Assembly: GCF_021869535.1 (NCBI RefSeq)
Contig: NW_026262734.1
Span: forward strand, 115,087,588-115,151,587
Reading direction: 5' to 3'
Length of the DNA stretch: 64,000 nucleotides
DNA from: Mytilus californianus
Taxonomy: Eukaryota; Mollusca; Bivalvia; Mytilida; Mytilidae
Below are positions 12,704-25,409 of this stretch, in pieces (within the stretch, counting starts at the first letter, position 1; every line of letters starts with the position of its first letter). The position numbers and the translations under genes are program-made. The notes beneath the pieces are model-generated. The model made no database searches and was not told the origin of the DNA. It was given only the letters and a program-made list of their open reading frames with translations.

Positions 12704-12806
12704 CTCCCAAACCATCCATTTATATCCTATCTTTTTTATGGCATTCTAATTATAGTCGGACTTTTTCCAGTTTTCCTCTTCTATTTTCAAAGATTTTGTG
12801 TAAATC
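12704..12806 (-). pseudogene. Decayed ankyrin-repeat exon (A)
   Basis: The minus-strand reading includes 'DLHKIFENRRGKLEKVRL', a stop, then 'LECHKK'. This resembles an ankyrin repeat with the LH and LLLE positions recognisable. A donor-like 'gtatgatttc' follows at the left end. Two in-frame stops make it non-functional. The B paralog (51360-51465) has also lost the donor. Confidence 0.5.
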
Positions 12807-13369
12807 ACACATACAATTAACTAAATACTATTCAAACATACACATTTTAAATATAAAGGTTAACTATTAGGAGTAAAGTTGTTTTCGCCTGGAATTATTC
12901 AATGTCAAAAGCCAAAAACAATTCTAAAAACAGAACGGAATGGTGGGGAAAAAGTACTATTAATTCATTCGATAATTCAAATGTGGCCAATTTTATATAA
13001 TATGATTATTGAAGTTATAAGTGGATTTAGATGGTGACATTACTATAAGTGTCATAGGCATGATTCCAAATGAATTATAATACATCACATGAGTCAGATG
13101 GTTTGCCAATAGACGTTCGATTGTTAAAATGTTCTGGAAAGATTTGAAATATTTCATTTTTAAGCATTCCAACGTAAAACACAAAAATAAAGATAGCATA
13201 CTGAACTTTAGAGGCGTTTATCTGATAAACAACACAGATACCATAATAAACTATGTTTGCATAATTTGAGAGGTTAAAATTATTGATGAAGAAAAAAAGA
13301 ATATGAGTGAATATTGTTAGCAAGTCAACTGTGGATAACTAAACATATACCAAGTATATTCTGGCGGGT

Positions 13370-13630
13370 GATAAACATGTGCCGCTGAAGTTATTCAGCC
13401 TTAAGGATCACATGATTTTAACCCCATTTCTTTGGTGAGGTTTGTGTTACTCATTCTTGTGTTTTCTATATTAAGGCAACAGTAGTATACCGCTGTTCAG
13501 TGTTCTGTGGACTTGTTCGTCTTTCCTCTTTTTTCCGTGTTTTGCCTTGACATTGTCAGTTTTTCTTCGACTAATGAGTTTTGAATGTTCCTTTGGTATG
13601 TTTCGCTTCTTTTTTCATACAAAAATATGC
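13370..13630 (+). repeat. Penelope-type 3' tail relic (A)
   Basis: Diverged copy of the tail family also seen at 14230-14464 (words 'cccatttctttggtgagg', 'gacattgtcagttttt', 'ctaatgagttttgaatg'). It contains 'ggcaacagtagtataccgct', which is also the 3'-terminal word of the large Penelope insertion at 41140. The B paralog is at 52010-52270. Confidence 0.5.
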
Positions 13631-14091
13631 ACTTGTAGTATTAAATATGAAAAACAAAATGTTATCATTGTGGTGTAAGTCGTTGTTAATAATTGTCTAG
13701 ATGTTTCAGATAACAAAAAGTTGCACATATTACATGCAAGATAAAATGTTAATGATATTTGAATATGAACACTGTTTTGTTTAAAGCCGATACACGGAGC
13801 CCAATGAGTAACGTGATATTAGATATGTTTAAAAGGAGGCGGAGGTAATTTTTACTGTCAATTATATAACGGGAAGGAGCGACTGTCAACAGCCTTTAAA
13901 GAAAACTTAACCTGAACAAGATTGATATGCCAAATGTTTAGGTCTAATAATATTGTTTAATTATTTCGGATTTGTAATTTATATTAAAGCTGAGATATTT
14001 TATGCCAAAACTTTTTGCGCTGGATACTATAACTTTTTAGATAGTTTTGGATAGTTAACTTGTTCAAAAAGTTTTTATTTATTAATTACAA

Positions 14092-14464
14092 TGGAGTTGG
14101 TTGACCGTTATGGAATAACCGTTTCACAGATGATATCGGATATGTTCCTTATGTCGTAACTACAATACCCTTCCCTTTTCACGAATGTGACTTACCGAAT
14201 TAGACTATTTACCGGATTTGTAATAACATAAGCAACACGACGGGTGCACATGTGGAGCAGGATCTGCTTACCCTTCCGGAGCACCTGATATCACCCCCAG
14301 TTTTTGGTGGGGTTCGTTTTGCTTAGTCTTTAGTTTTCTATGTTGTGTCATCTGTACTATTATTTGTCTGTTTGTCTTTTTATTTTTGGCCATGGCGTTG
14401 TCAGTTTGTTTTCGATCTATGAGTTTGACTGTCCCTCTGGTATCTTTCGTCCCTCTTTTACCAA
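14092..14464 (+). mobile_element. 5'-truncated Penelope-like insertion present only in A
   Basis: The sequence starts in the very end of a Penelope RT ('LVDRYGITVSQMISDMF') and continues through its 3' untranslated tail. B lacks it: 'attacaatg' is followed by 'tactatc' and 'aaaatgac' at 52825-52850. It is therefore an insertion into A after the duplication, or a precise loss from B. Severe 5' truncation is usual for target-primed insertions. Confidence 0.8.
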
Positions 14465-16873
14465 AATGACAAATTGTCGACTTCCAACTTACAGTCACAA
14501 TAATTTATTAATATTTAAAAAAAAAAATATGAAATATATATTGTTTTCTCGCAAACCTAGCAGTAAAATTCTGTGCATATGTGTTTATACACTTTTCAAT
14601 TCATTTATTACGTGATCGGCATTTTTTTTTTTTTTTTTAATAGTTCTTGGGACTTAAAATGTGTATTTAGTTACTTGTGAGAAATGATTTACATTTTTGT
14701 AGTTTCAATTAGGCAAATAATATGATGTAAGTCCAGGTTCAGGTAAAACTGTGTATTTACCATTAATATTGAATGGAAAACTACAGCACATATACTCTTG
14801 ACCTCAAGATGTTTAAATACTTAGGCCCCTTGTACGTTGCAAAGCATTTCGTATGAAAACCTCAGTAAAGATATTAAGCTTATAATTTGGTACGCCAGGC
14901 GCGCATTTCGTCTACATATGATTCATAGGTGGCGCTAGAATCAAAATAGTTGGGAGGCCTAACGAAGTTGACAAGCACTGCTTAAAAAACCACGAATTCC
15001 CAAAAAAATGTGTCTATTTTGCAATGGCCGTTAAATAATAATGAAGTTAAATGAAATGTGATTTCATGTTCAGATAAAACGACTAGAGAGAAATTTCCAA
15101 ATGGTCTAGAATTTTTCATCATAGGTGTACACATACATGTTGAAATAAAAGTAGCCTTTTTGATACTTTAAATTGTACTTTTTCGAAGGAGGAGGAAAAA
15201 TCAAATGTATTATACAAAGTATAAAAATGAACGACTTTATCAAAATAATTTGACAATCTTAGCAAACAATACGCAAACTAAACTTGAAAATTTTGAGACT
15301 GTCACTTACTCAGTGCCATGGTTGGCTGAGTACTTTATCACGAAGCTACGTCTGAATTGCAAATAAATCTTCTAAATATACTTGTTTCAAAATAACACAA
15401 ATAAGAAAAGGAATCATGCATTTTTACTTTTTTAATACAAAACACCATGCGTAGCATACAACTTGAGTCGAATTTTGTAAATGTTTTGCATCACTCATCA
15501 ACAAAGCAGTATAAATGGCTTCTGGTTCTTTTTTGATACTGTAAACCAACATATTTTCGCGGAAAATTTATTTCGCGTTTAGCCCTTACAAGCCCATTTC
15601 ACGGCGATTAAATTCCGTTATTTTCAAATGTTCTTAAATAAGGAAAGATCCAGGTTTTACATATTCGCGACGATTTATATTCGAGGTATTTTTCTACTCG
15701 CGAAAGTCATGAACAAAATCGCTCGCTCAAATAAGTTGATTTACAATATAACGTCCTACATTTTCATGTACAAACGTTCATCACAAGACGAACAGACACA
15801 ATTTAATTCATGTTCCACTAGTGATCTCCCCTTACTTCTTTTCATAGTCTAAGTATGTGTTCAACAAACTCGACAAACTGGTCTGTTAAACAGACTAATT
15901 GACCTAGCTATTCTAACAGAGAAAAACAGAATTACGGCATTCATTTTTTTTTTGTAATCTGAAGTTCATTGCTACCATTATTTTAAGAAAAAAAAGGGTT
16001 TAATAAAAAACTCTTAGCAAATTTAGTTTTTCTCGTTATGAACGCTATTCTCAATATATCTCCTGCCGTAAAAGACAGAGATATTGGTAAGCTCAGTCTG
16101 TTCATCCGTTATATTTAATTGACAGTGAGAACTATTGTCATTATATTCCGTCCCAAGTCTGCCAGTCATTCAGTTAACTTAAAAACAAAATATAATTATG
16201 TAAAGTAGAATTGAATGAAATTTGCCAAAAGGTATCTTCCTTAAATATTATATCACAAAATATGCAGTTTTCTGCTCTCAACTTGTAAATGTAAACAACT
16301 AGAAACTAGAGAGAACTAACCAACGAAAAACTTCATTAACTTTGTAGGATAACATGGTCATTTATTTTAAAGATTATTTTTGCAGTGAGACATAGGCCAT
16401 TATAATTAAAGTTATGACGTATATACATGTATGTACAAACGTTCATTGGACAGTATATGTTACACTGCTTTTGTATAATCAGGGATTATGTAGAAACATT
16501 TGTATACTCACTAAAATCATTAGTATTATATATAATCCATGAAAATGACCCGTGATTTCACATAATCTCTGAAAATGTTAAGAATTATTCTACAAATTCC
16601 CTAAAATGATTTTAAGGATTACGAATGATAAAAGAAGTTCTCTGTTTTGATAGAAATATATATCAAATACAGACTAATAAATCAGAGGTATAATCCATTT
16701 ATGGTTAAAGTGGATAGTTTTCATTTTCGGTTTAACTATCAAATCTTATTCAATTAAAATGAACAGTGTTGCTGGTGATATTATATTTAACAGTGTTAAA
16801 TAACATTAACTAATAAACAACAAAGAATTTAAAATTAATAATACGAACATAAATTTCCTTGAAAGTTAAAAAA
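14465..16873. other. Non-coding repeats (A)
   Basis: No gene. 14868-14960 ('acgccaggcgcgcatttcgtct...') is a common Mytilus-type repeat with paralogs at 26700-26780, 41530-41650 and 53250-53320. 15543-15745 is rich in 'ttcgcg' words (paralog 53908-54110), another interspersed repeat. 15767-16480 is present in C (27250-27580) but missing from B. 16485-16590 has fewer than two units of the 30 bp repeat that is expanded in B. Confidence 0.5.
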
Positions 16874-17010
16874 CATGGAATTCAAGCTGAGCACTAAGCT
16901 AACAACAAAACGTCGAGAAACACAAATAGAACACATGCTTGATAAATTGAACATAATTTTGGAGAGGGATGTGACACAGATTCGGCATATTGATCGTGTG
17001 GAAAGGGAAA
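16874..17010 (+). pseudogene. Coding-like fragment of unknown family (A)
   Basis: From an ATG the plus strand encodes about 45 residues including 'KRRETQIEHMLDKLNIILE' and 'IRHIDRVERETP' before a stop. B (54954-55110) keeps these words with scattered changes and a different start segment. I do not recognise the family. It may be a remnant of a retroelement ORF or of a host exon. Confidence 0.3.
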
Positions 17011-17388
17011 CCCCATAATTGTCATCCTTCATAAAAGGGCTGGCTGAAAAGGATAATGACTGACTACTAAGCAGGAGATTATGCTCAGATAATATACAAG
17101 GAATATTTTTCATGGGTAGATGTACTTTGTCAACATTTTTTGTTTTCATTGTAAATATCGAGGTTGCAGTAGCGAATTACTACCTTATCTCACATCTCCA
17201 GTGTTATCCTATGTCTTCAAAGAATTACACTTTAACTTCAACTAGTCCAAGGTGTGTATAGTTCGGTAAGCAACCGTCATATTCATAACTTGGAACGGAC
17301 ATTTTCCAAAAAAAATGTGGTATAAACTTGTTTAATAACTAGCTAAACATCCTACAATACTTGCAACCTTAGGCGCTACTATTTAAAC

Positions 17389-17520
17389 GATCATTCAGCG
17401 GTCATCGATCAGTCACCGATCAGTCAAGTTCGCGTCAAACTCACGTCACCAATCCGTCAGACTTATAGTAAAAATATTTGACTGATCGGACGGATCGGAC
17501 GGATCGGACAGATTGACCTT
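17389..17520. repeat. GATCAGTCACC-type short repeat cluster (A, left)
   Basis: Several 'gatca(g/t)tca(c/g)c' units ('accgatcagtcaagttcgcg') are followed by a 'cggacggat' run. The run forms an imperfect inverted repeat with 'atccgtcagac'. Related clusters lie at 19651-19735 and 55473-55600. Confidence 0.7.
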
Positions 17521-18039
17521 TCTGACAGATTAAACTCTACTACGTCACATGTTGAACTCGTACAAATTACGGAATCTTAGTTTCGTTTCATTTAATAACA
17601 ATGGCGCCACGGGAAAATACGAAATGTTCAAGTACAGATGTTCGACATTTTATTATTATTTATTCAGCAAAGTTATAAGAATTAAAAGAGAAGAGAAATA
17701 TGCAGATAAAACTAAATTTAGACATTATTAAAGAATTATGATTGTCTTTTATATTTAGGCTATTTTTGTTTCCAAACCCGACGAGTGCTTAAACTGTGTT
17801 TATCGCGACTGTTAAATACATTTTCCGAAAATGCTCTAAAAAATGAGATGAAATGATCATTCATTGAAAATTTCGTTGTATCATTTTCAATAAAATAAAG
17901 AAATATGCATGTTGGTCACTCGAAAATAATGCAAACAAAATATTAAGTATATTTTCCCTCAAGATTCAACATATTTTTGGGGAACAACCCAACAAAAATT
18001 TATTATATCCAATGATGGTTTTTATGTAATTAAATCTTC

Positions 18040-19010
18040 AGGAAATGAAAAAAATGCACTCTTATTCGACACAGAAAAGAGTTTAAATATCTTAGTCTCA
18101 ATATTATTAAAATATATAAAAAGTAATTTATCCAAATTCAATTAAAATAACTGATTGCTTACAACAGTGCATTCATTTTGATAAAAAGGAGAAATATTAG
18201 TATTTTTAAACAATTACATAATTGAAAAAAAGAAATAATTGCATTCTTATTCAACACAATATTGCTAATTTCAAACTTTGCGAACAACATTTTACTATCT
18301 TTTATCTGATATTCATTTAATTTGTGAAAAACAACCTTTCCTGATGTACAAAAAGTATTTTTCCTCTGATATATATCATCATTTGTAAAAAAAAAACAGC
18401 CCATCCTGATGTACATAAAGTTCTAAATTCTAATGGCGGTTCATGATTTCTATTAAAATAAAGAAATAATTGTATTCTTTTTCAACTTAAACACAAACAT
18501 AAGTATCTTTATCTTTATATTATTCACATCTTATACAAAATTACTTATCTTAAGGCATTCATAATGACGTTGCATTATTTCTGATATACAAGAAGAAATA
18601 TTGGCGTTTTTAAGCAATGCGAACAACATTTTAGTATTTTTTCCCTAAAATTCAGCATATTTTATAAAAAAAAAACAGCCAATTCTGATGTACAAGAAGT
18701 ACTAAAATCAAATGGCGGTTTATAATTTCTATTAAAAAAAAGAAATTATAACATTCTTATTCAACACAAACAAAAGTTTAAGTATTTTCATCCTTATTTT
18801 ATTTAAATTTTATCAAAATAAACTTATCTTGAGGCCATTGAAATAACCAGTTACAAATAACATTGCATTACTTTTGATGAAAAGAAGAAATATTAGTAAT
18901 TTCAAACTATGCGAACAACATTTGACTATCTTTTCTCTGATATTCCTTTAATTTAAGAAATGATTGTACTCGTAATCTATCAAAACCTAGCTTTAAGTAT
19001 CTTTACTGGC
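18040..19010. repeat. Degenerate tandem repeat of about 290 bp (A)
   Basis: The words 'attcttattcaacacaaa', 'gcgaacaacattttactatc', 'gatgtacaaaaagtact' and 'atggcggttcataatttc' recur in order. The 'cttattcaacac' anchor occurs near 18060, 18245, 18473 and 18755. B has five such anchors (56108-57055), so unit number changed after the duplication. No gene is present. Confidence 0.7.
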
Positions 19011-19650
19011 ATAAATTATTATTTTCATTTTCATCATCTAGTGACATTAAAATGCATAATTGTTACATACATAACAACATTTTATCTCTTTTTAGTGATA
19101 CAGAACTGAGAAACATTCTGAGCATGACATTATTCTGCACTTATGTAATTTATTTGGCAGAAAAGAAAAAAAAAAACAGATAATGCGTGAAAAGTAATTT
19201 AAATATTTTTTTTTATGTGTTATTGCGATCAAGTTGATTCTTATTTCTTTCTTCCTTTCTTATGTATAAGCTTCCTATCTTAGGAATACCCCTTATTGGG
19301 TCAAAGAGAATATGTACACGAATAAGTAAGAGGGTAAAATTCCTAATTTTTAAAAAAGGTTTAAGACCTAAATTTAAAAATAAAAATACCGTGATCCAGC
19401 AGATGTGCTCTGTACAATTTGTTCAAATGCAAAAGATAAAACATTTGGGAATGCATATATGTTCAAGGGAGCTTAGATAATGTTTATGTTTGAAATCTTA
19501 AAATGTAAGATCATCTTATTTATCATATGTTGATTACAAATTAACGAGTAAAGGTGTCTTCGTAGAGGTCCGCATTTATCGCATGTAAATACGGTGCAGT
19601 TCGTTTTTCATAAAAATTTTAATTATATACGTATCCGTCTGATTCTATGA

Positions 19651-19735
19651 GTCATCGATCACCGATCATTCATCGATCAGTCAAACATCCGTCACCGATC
19701 ATTCACCGATCAGTCAAGTTCTCGTCTAACAGTGA
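19651..19735. repeat. GATCAGTCACC-type cluster (A, right)
   Basis: Second copy of the cluster at 17389. It lies about 2.2 kb to the right and just beyond the point where A and B stop matching. Confidence 0.65.
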
Positions 19736-20239
19736 CGCCTACATTGGCAAGTACTGTATGTCATGACAGTTGTTCATATTTATATTTACAAAATTGACAA
19801 CAAATACAGTCCACGTCTTGCTATCAATTTGAAAAAAAACAAAAAAAACAAGAAGTTTGGATTTGTAATAAGAAATATAGGAGATACAATTTAAGTCAAC
19901 ACAGCAATGTATTCACTGCCAGAATAATTTATAAAATATTGGGTATTATGTTTATGTTGTCTTTGATACAATCATTGCATATAATGAAATAGTTTCACAA
20001 ATCAAAAATGTTATGAAACTACAGTCAAAATGAAATCTTATCATAAAAGGTTGCATTACAATTGCCAGTCTCAAATAACCTCATCTATATATTGCTTAAT
20101 CGAAACCAAAGAACTGTGCATGCATAAAAATAAATGTTTTAAAGATATCTTCTGTGCATTAAAATTTTATTGATCAAACAGAAAACTATGCATGTGAACA
20201 TTTTCATGTCAATATTTTTGAACAAATGTTATTTTGTCT
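19736..20239. other. AT-rich spacer
   Basis: No gene is seen. The sequence is probably the 3' flank or untranslated part of the LINE relic that follows. Confidence 0.4.
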
Positions 20240-20690
20240 CATTATGATATTTTAAAACGAATCGTTGTTAATTGTTCTGTTCTGTCTTTCCCACTTCTAA
20301 ATATATATGGGTACGTCACAGATTCTTTTCGGCTATTGTGTCTGCCGCGATTTTTGCGATTGCTGATGAGTGCTGATTTAAACTCCTCGGTTGTAGTGAC
20401 GCACACTATTGAGTCCTCCAGATGGTTCCAATCGACTGCAGTGTGCACAAAAATAGAGTTTGTGAACTGGTCGGTCTTACTATTTGGAACTTTGACCGCT
20501 CGTTTGTTGTTACGGACTTGTTGGTCTATAATGTTCTTAGTAGCAAAGTTATTGTATGTTGTTGCTCTGATTTGTCGTTTAGGTCTGTGGAATTTAATAA
20601 GGTCGTCCAGAGAGAGCGCTGGTATCTTCCCCTAAACCGCTTTGAAAAAGGAAATCAGTCGTTGCTGTTGACGTCTTGATTGTAATGACG
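20240..20690 (-). pseudogene. LINE (non-LTR retrotransposon) RT C-terminal relic
   Basis: The minus strand is open for about 145 residues and has the C-terminal signature of jockey/CR1-like LINE reverse transcriptases. 'RRQQQRLISFFKAV' (then a stop) is followed by 'KIPALSLDDLIKFH', 'IFVHTAVDWNHLEDSIV' (the typical 'R-T-V-x-D-W-N-x-L' block) and 'FKSAL'. The frame ends near 20240. One in-frame stop near 20640 and 5' truncation make it dead. A longer plus-strand frame over the same bases is a shadow. Confidence 0.75.
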
Positions 20691-21429
20691 GAAGCTGAAG
20701 TTCTTATAGCATTTTTGTCATGCATCCTTTATCTCTTGATTTGTGGTCTTTCGTGATACATCTAGCCCCTCTCTTGTTGTTTTGTAATTTCAAATTAAAC
20801 AAATCGTCGATTGTGTGTTATATAGTAGTTATTTACAGTTTTTAAAATTGACCAACGATAATGATGACGGATTGTGTTTAAGCCCAGTTGCAAGTGTTGA
20901 ATAATCAGAAGAGAGCATGTTAATGTAATATGACTATGAACACTGTTTTGTACAAGGCCAACACTCGAGCCAGATTTATAATGTGATAGCTGACAACGTT
21001 ATAATCAACAAACAGACATGTCATCATACTGAAGACATTATTCTAACTTCAAATCAAACAGTCTTTAGTTTTGCTTTCAATGTCGCTTGCACATTCAAAC
21101 ACCATGCACCGGAGGCAAGCACGCTACAATTTAACCACGAAGGCAATTTTGACTTATTTGAAATTAAACTTTGGAAGAAAGTCATAGTGACTTAAGTTAC
21201 GTGTTACATGTTAATGCCCTAGGAAAAGAACACTTGGGCGTGCCTCTGCATCTTAAGCATTCTAATTTAATTTAACATTTAACACCTAGAAACGTGTCTT
21301 TCCCCAAAAATGTGTCAAATCCCTCAAAATATGCCAAGTCGACGTGACTGTATTCCAAAACATTGCATTCGTGTTGTCTGATCCTATTAAACGAACGGAG
21401 AGATTCCTGGTACGAACAACATTTCATAC
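20691..21429. other. Module backbone in region C
   Basis: No gene. The 'aaggccaacactcgagcc' anchor (about 20955) is a diverged paralog of 4431, 13788 and 25975. Confidence 0.45.
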
Positions 21430-21528
21430 CTTATTTACTATGTTTGGATCTATATCTGTTCTTCCTAGTAACAACTTAACTATGGCGATGTGTCCATCTT
21501 TTACAGAAACATGTAAGGGAGTTTAATC
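21430..21528 (-). pseudogene. Decayed ankyrin-repeat exon (C)
   Basis: The minus-strand reading gives a stop codon, then 'TPLHVSVKDGHIAIVKLLLG' and 'IDPNIVNK', ending at a donor 'gtatgaaatg'. It is 99 bp, three bases short of the 102 bp module exon, and has an in-frame TAA where 'DGN' is expected. It is the paralog of the intact exon at 49594-49695. Confidence 0.65.
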
Positions 21529-22689
21529 GGACTGACATAGAAAGGTTGACATGTTCATAGTATTTATACAATCATATAAAAAGGAGCGATTTTTCAGAAA
21601 TAATTTGATTATGAAAAACAATTCACTCTCAGCCAACAATATGCAAAGTCAACTTCTGAATTTGGAGATCCCTTTTTTTTATTAATTACAATTACTCTGA
21701 AACTGATTATGGCCATAAGGTTGATCATTTGTGAACACAAACATTTGATTCAGAACAAGCTTTCAAAATATTATAGTCAGAACGGAATGTTTAGGAAAAA
21801 CATAACTAACTAATTCGATATTTCAAAGGAGGTCAACTTTATAAAAAAATTGGTATGGAGTTAAAATTAGCGATTACAGATAAACGTTGAGATTTACAGT
21901 TTAATGTTTAATAAATTATCAAGCGGATTTAGATGGTGACAAACACATGATACATGTAGAGACCTTTAATGTAAACACAACAATTTCAGAGATAATTACT
22001 TTCACGGATTAATTCATTTAGATCCGATTGCTTAGATACTGGAAAACAGTAGATTTATGCTACAGTATACAGAAGAAATCAAATATTTGCTTTATCTGAT
22101 CTGACAACTGGAATGCTAAAATTTCTACTGAAAATATACGCAGGTTGAGTTTTTGGAACACTTGTTTATACAGCCACTTTGTATTGGAAACAGATCTGAA
22201 TATATAAACCGTTAATGACAGCAGCGGTGCGAAATATTGTGGAAAAAACATTAACGCTGTTCATTAAATTCGAAATCAAATATAGAAAATTATAAAAAAA
22301 AGTGATAAAATAAGTTGCAAACAGACTTAAACAAAAATCTGTTGCAAAACAACTATAGTGAAGGTAAGTTGAAAATGATAGCTCTGAAGAGCAAAACATA
22401 CAAATATTCAAACATTGTTTGAAAGTAAAGATATTTCTTGTATAAAAGTGTCGTGTTCAGAGTAGATTTATATTTGTTTGAATTAAACGATGTTACAAAC
22501 AAACATTTCCAAAAAGAAAGAAACAAAAAGAGACAAAGGGAAAACGTATTACCAACCAGTTTTATATTTGAAATGAGGAATATATAAAACAAATAGTAAT
22601 GAATGTAAAACTGCGATTAAGAAAGAGCCTTATCAGATTTAAAATTTAAAATATTAATTACCAGTAGTTCAACAGGTGAGTTAAGGCTT
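21529..22689. other. Intron-like module sequence (C)
   Basis: No gene. The segment 22060-22310 is paralogous to B 50655-50960 and to 24340-24530. Confidence 0.45.
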
Positions 22690-22799
22690 AGGTACTTGTA
22701 CTAACTGTTAAGATGAACAATAATAAACCAGTGAGCATATGTTTTGGGTTTTTTTTTATCAGACTAACATATTTTATGTTCTCGAATGAATTGAAATAT

Positions 22800-23215
22800 T
22801 TTGTTTTTAATAAAATTGAGAATGGAAACGGGAAATGTGTCAAATAGGCAACAACCCGACCAAAGAGCAGAAAATAGGCCAAGGCCACCAATGGGTCTTC
22901 AGCACAGCGAGTAAATCCGGCACCCGGAGGTGGGCTTCAGCTGGCCCCTATACAAAAATTTGTACTAGTTTATAGAAAATTGACATCACACTAAACCCCC
23001 ATCAATATAATTGAACCGAAATTTAAAAAAAAAACATACAAGACTAGCATTGGCCAGAGGTTCCTGAGTTGGGACAGGCGCAAAAATTCTAAGGAAGAGG
23101 CGGGTGTTAAACATGTTTTACAAGATCCAAACGCTCTCTCTATATCTCTAGCCAATGTAGAATAAACAAACAAACAGCAATACGCACATTAAAATTCAGT
23201 TTAAAAGAAGCTTCA
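22800..23215 (-). repeat. High-copy Mytilus interspersed repeat
   Basis: Recognised from words such as 'caacaacccgaccaaagagc', 'ggccaccaatgggtcttca', 'cttcagctggcccctat' and 'ctagccaatgtagaa'. From memory these form a long repeat abundant in mussel genomes. No coding capacity is visible. The first part also occurs, in opposite orientation, at 4265-4380 and 34745-34860. Confidence 0.65.
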
Positions 23216-23817
23216 AGCATTTACATTTAGTTTCTAACATTGGATAAATAGAACACATTACAATATATCTATCTATATTAATAATTGATGCATGAGTTAT
23301 TGCTAGTTTTTTGTTTAATTTAAAGACAAGTTGAGCCTAATTGATTGATTTTGATCAGACTCGTGTAATTATTAGAAACAGCTAATCAATATCTGCTGTT
23401 CTACAGACAACAAAAGAAAACAAAATTAACAGGTGTTTTTACTTTTAAAAAACATTTGCTTATTTCTGATATTACTTGTTTATTTTAATCTGTATCATAT
23501 GTTCAGTTCCGGTGAATTTAATTTGTTACGTTATTTTGTTTTGTTTTTGCAACACTATTACATCTTCAGTTATGCAGAGTTACCAACTTTAAACTTTAAT
23601 CAAATATGTAGTGACTGTATATACATGACTTCATGAATGACGTCTGTCTTGGTATTTGTATTTTGTTGTTTTTGTTACTATATAGCGCTTTTCCCCTTCT
23701 GATATTAAGTATTTTACACGGAGATGTGTATTGATTTTATAAGCAACATTGTGCTGACATTGATTTTTTGGACAATTTAACAAAGTTAGACAATTCTTGA
23801 AAGAACTTTATTCCATA

Positions 23818-23845
23818 CCTTATTTTTGCTATTTGGAAAAGTATT
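23818..23845 (-). pseudogene. Truncated ankyrin exon end (C)
   Basis: Only the last few codons ('NSKNK') and the donor 'gtatgg' of a module exon remain. Beyond that the sequence changes to the 'tattactaactaatttgat' intron-type module. Confidence 0.35.
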
Positions 23846-23902
23846 ACTAACTAATTTGATATATCAAATGAAGCTTACTTTAGTTTAAATCTTAAAGTTT
23901 CT

Positions 23903-24086
23903 TTTTTTAATCAATAACATCCCAAACCATATTGCATAAAGTAACTTTATACAATATGGTTAGGGATGTTTTTGATTAAAAAACGAAACTACTTTATACA
24001 ATATGGTTAGGGATGTTACTGATTAAAAAAAGAAACTACTTTATACAATATGGTCAGGGATGTTATGATTAAAAAACGGAACTAAA
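23903..24086. repeat. Three direct 47-48 bp repeats plus one inverted copy
   Basis: 'ctttatacaatatggttagg' occurs in three direct units starting near 23944, 23991 and 24039. A reverse-complement unit lies immediately to the left (23903-23945). The arrangement can form a hairpin. No gene. Confidence 0.85.
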
Positions 24087-25409
24087 AGATTTAAATTTAG
24101 TAAAAGTCAACCGACTTTCATTATTCTAATGTTCTGAAAAGATTTAATTTCTCTCGTTTTCAAGCATTACAAAGATGAAGCAAATTTAGTTACCGTGGAG
24201 ATCTTTAATGTGTAAAAAATGCTCATAGAAAAAAAAAAGTATAGACAAATTGATTGATTTTGATCAGACTGGTTTAATCGCTGGAAACAGCAGATTAATT
24301 GACGCTGTTCAGAAGTACACAAAAGAAGAAGACATTCCTAGATGTTCGCTTTTATTTCATTTGACAAAATCCAAGATGCAAAACGTTTTGCTGAATTATA
24401 CAGAGTCAGCGTGATTAAGAACATCATTTATAATGGCACTTCCTGTTGGAAATATAATTGATGATTAAAACCGTAAATGACCGCAGTTGTGCAAAGTATA
24501 ATTGTAAAAATCATTAACGCAATGCACTCAATAGAAAATCCAAAACCCCAAAAAATTTTAATATATCAATTTTGAATGGAGGTCCACAATCCTTAAAGGA
24601 AGCTTTAGCTGCTTAAGATTGTATTCAACACGTCCAGGGTTCGATGTCAATTTGAAATTGTATTTGTTAAACAAAATATATTGGAGAGTTTTGTCAATAT
24701 AGACATTTTTCGTGGGTCACAATCACTCTGTAGATAGAGGATCATTATTTTTTGAAAAGTGTTTTATTGGCAAAAGTACAGGTATACATATTATATGGTA
24801 TAAGAACGGTTACAACGGCAAATCAAAACATATGCATAAACATGTAGTTGTTTCTTTTGATAATTTTATAAAAAAAAAAAAACTAATGCATAATTAATAA
24901 TAGTAAAAAAACCAGGCAGTCTGGATATTTTTATTATTTAAAATTTGTCAAGTATTCTGTCAGTTAGAGCCAAGGGTTCCAGCAAGAATACGCATTTTGC
25001 AATGTTATATTTTTTATGAAATATGATTTTTTCAATTAACATAGAGGATATTATTGTGTAAGTTAATCTTGAAAAAAAAAATGTTGTAGTTTTTTAGATT
25101 AGAGATATAATTTAAATATGTAAAAAATCAACTATTTAGTAAGAGGTAAACAGATTGTTTCAAAAATTATAGTTAAGCATGTCATAACAAACCTCAACGT
25201 TATCTTACCTAGACCAAAGACAAAAGTGTTTTAGACTACTAATTAAGTTTTGTTCAACTTTATATGAAATTAACCTGTAAAAAAACTTAACACAAGATCT
25301 AGGAAAAAACTGCTCTAATCAAGGTAACTTAAAAACAAAGAGTAAAACACAAAAATCAAAATAACACAAGCGTTTATCTGTTAAACAACACAGATGCCAT
25401 ACAAGTATT
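24087..25409. other. Module backbone (C)
   Basis: No supported gene. 24249-24330 repeats 23341-23420 ('ttgattgattttgatcagac'). 24575-24650 is paralogous to 12425-12500 and 51070-51140; it has weak tRNA-like boxes but no credible tRNA fold. Confidence 0.4.

Larger units (their letters stand above)
1..19587. repeat. Segmental duplication, copy A
   Basis: Position 1 aligns with about 30686, and the alignment runs in the same order and orientation to about 19587/59146. Shared landmarks include the Penelope fragment, DIRS relic, 70-aa ORF, SINE, ankyrin exons, GATCAGTC motif and the 290 bp repeat block. In the 102 bp ankyrin exon the copies differ at 4 bases, so they are close but not recent. The left edge of A lies outside the window. 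The right edge falls just after the shared 'cttcgtagaggtccgc' stretch. Confidence is high because dozens of separate landmarks stay colinear. Confidence 0.95.

Noticed and set aside
20234-20635. A 133-codon plus-strand frame
   Set aside because: The opposite strand carries a recognisable LINE RT C-terminus across the same bases; the plus frame is its shadow.
24575-24650. tRNA-like boxes in 'gaagctttagctg...gggttcgatgtc'
   Set aside because: No cloverleaf can be drawn, and the paralogs at 12430 and 51080 lose the box B.
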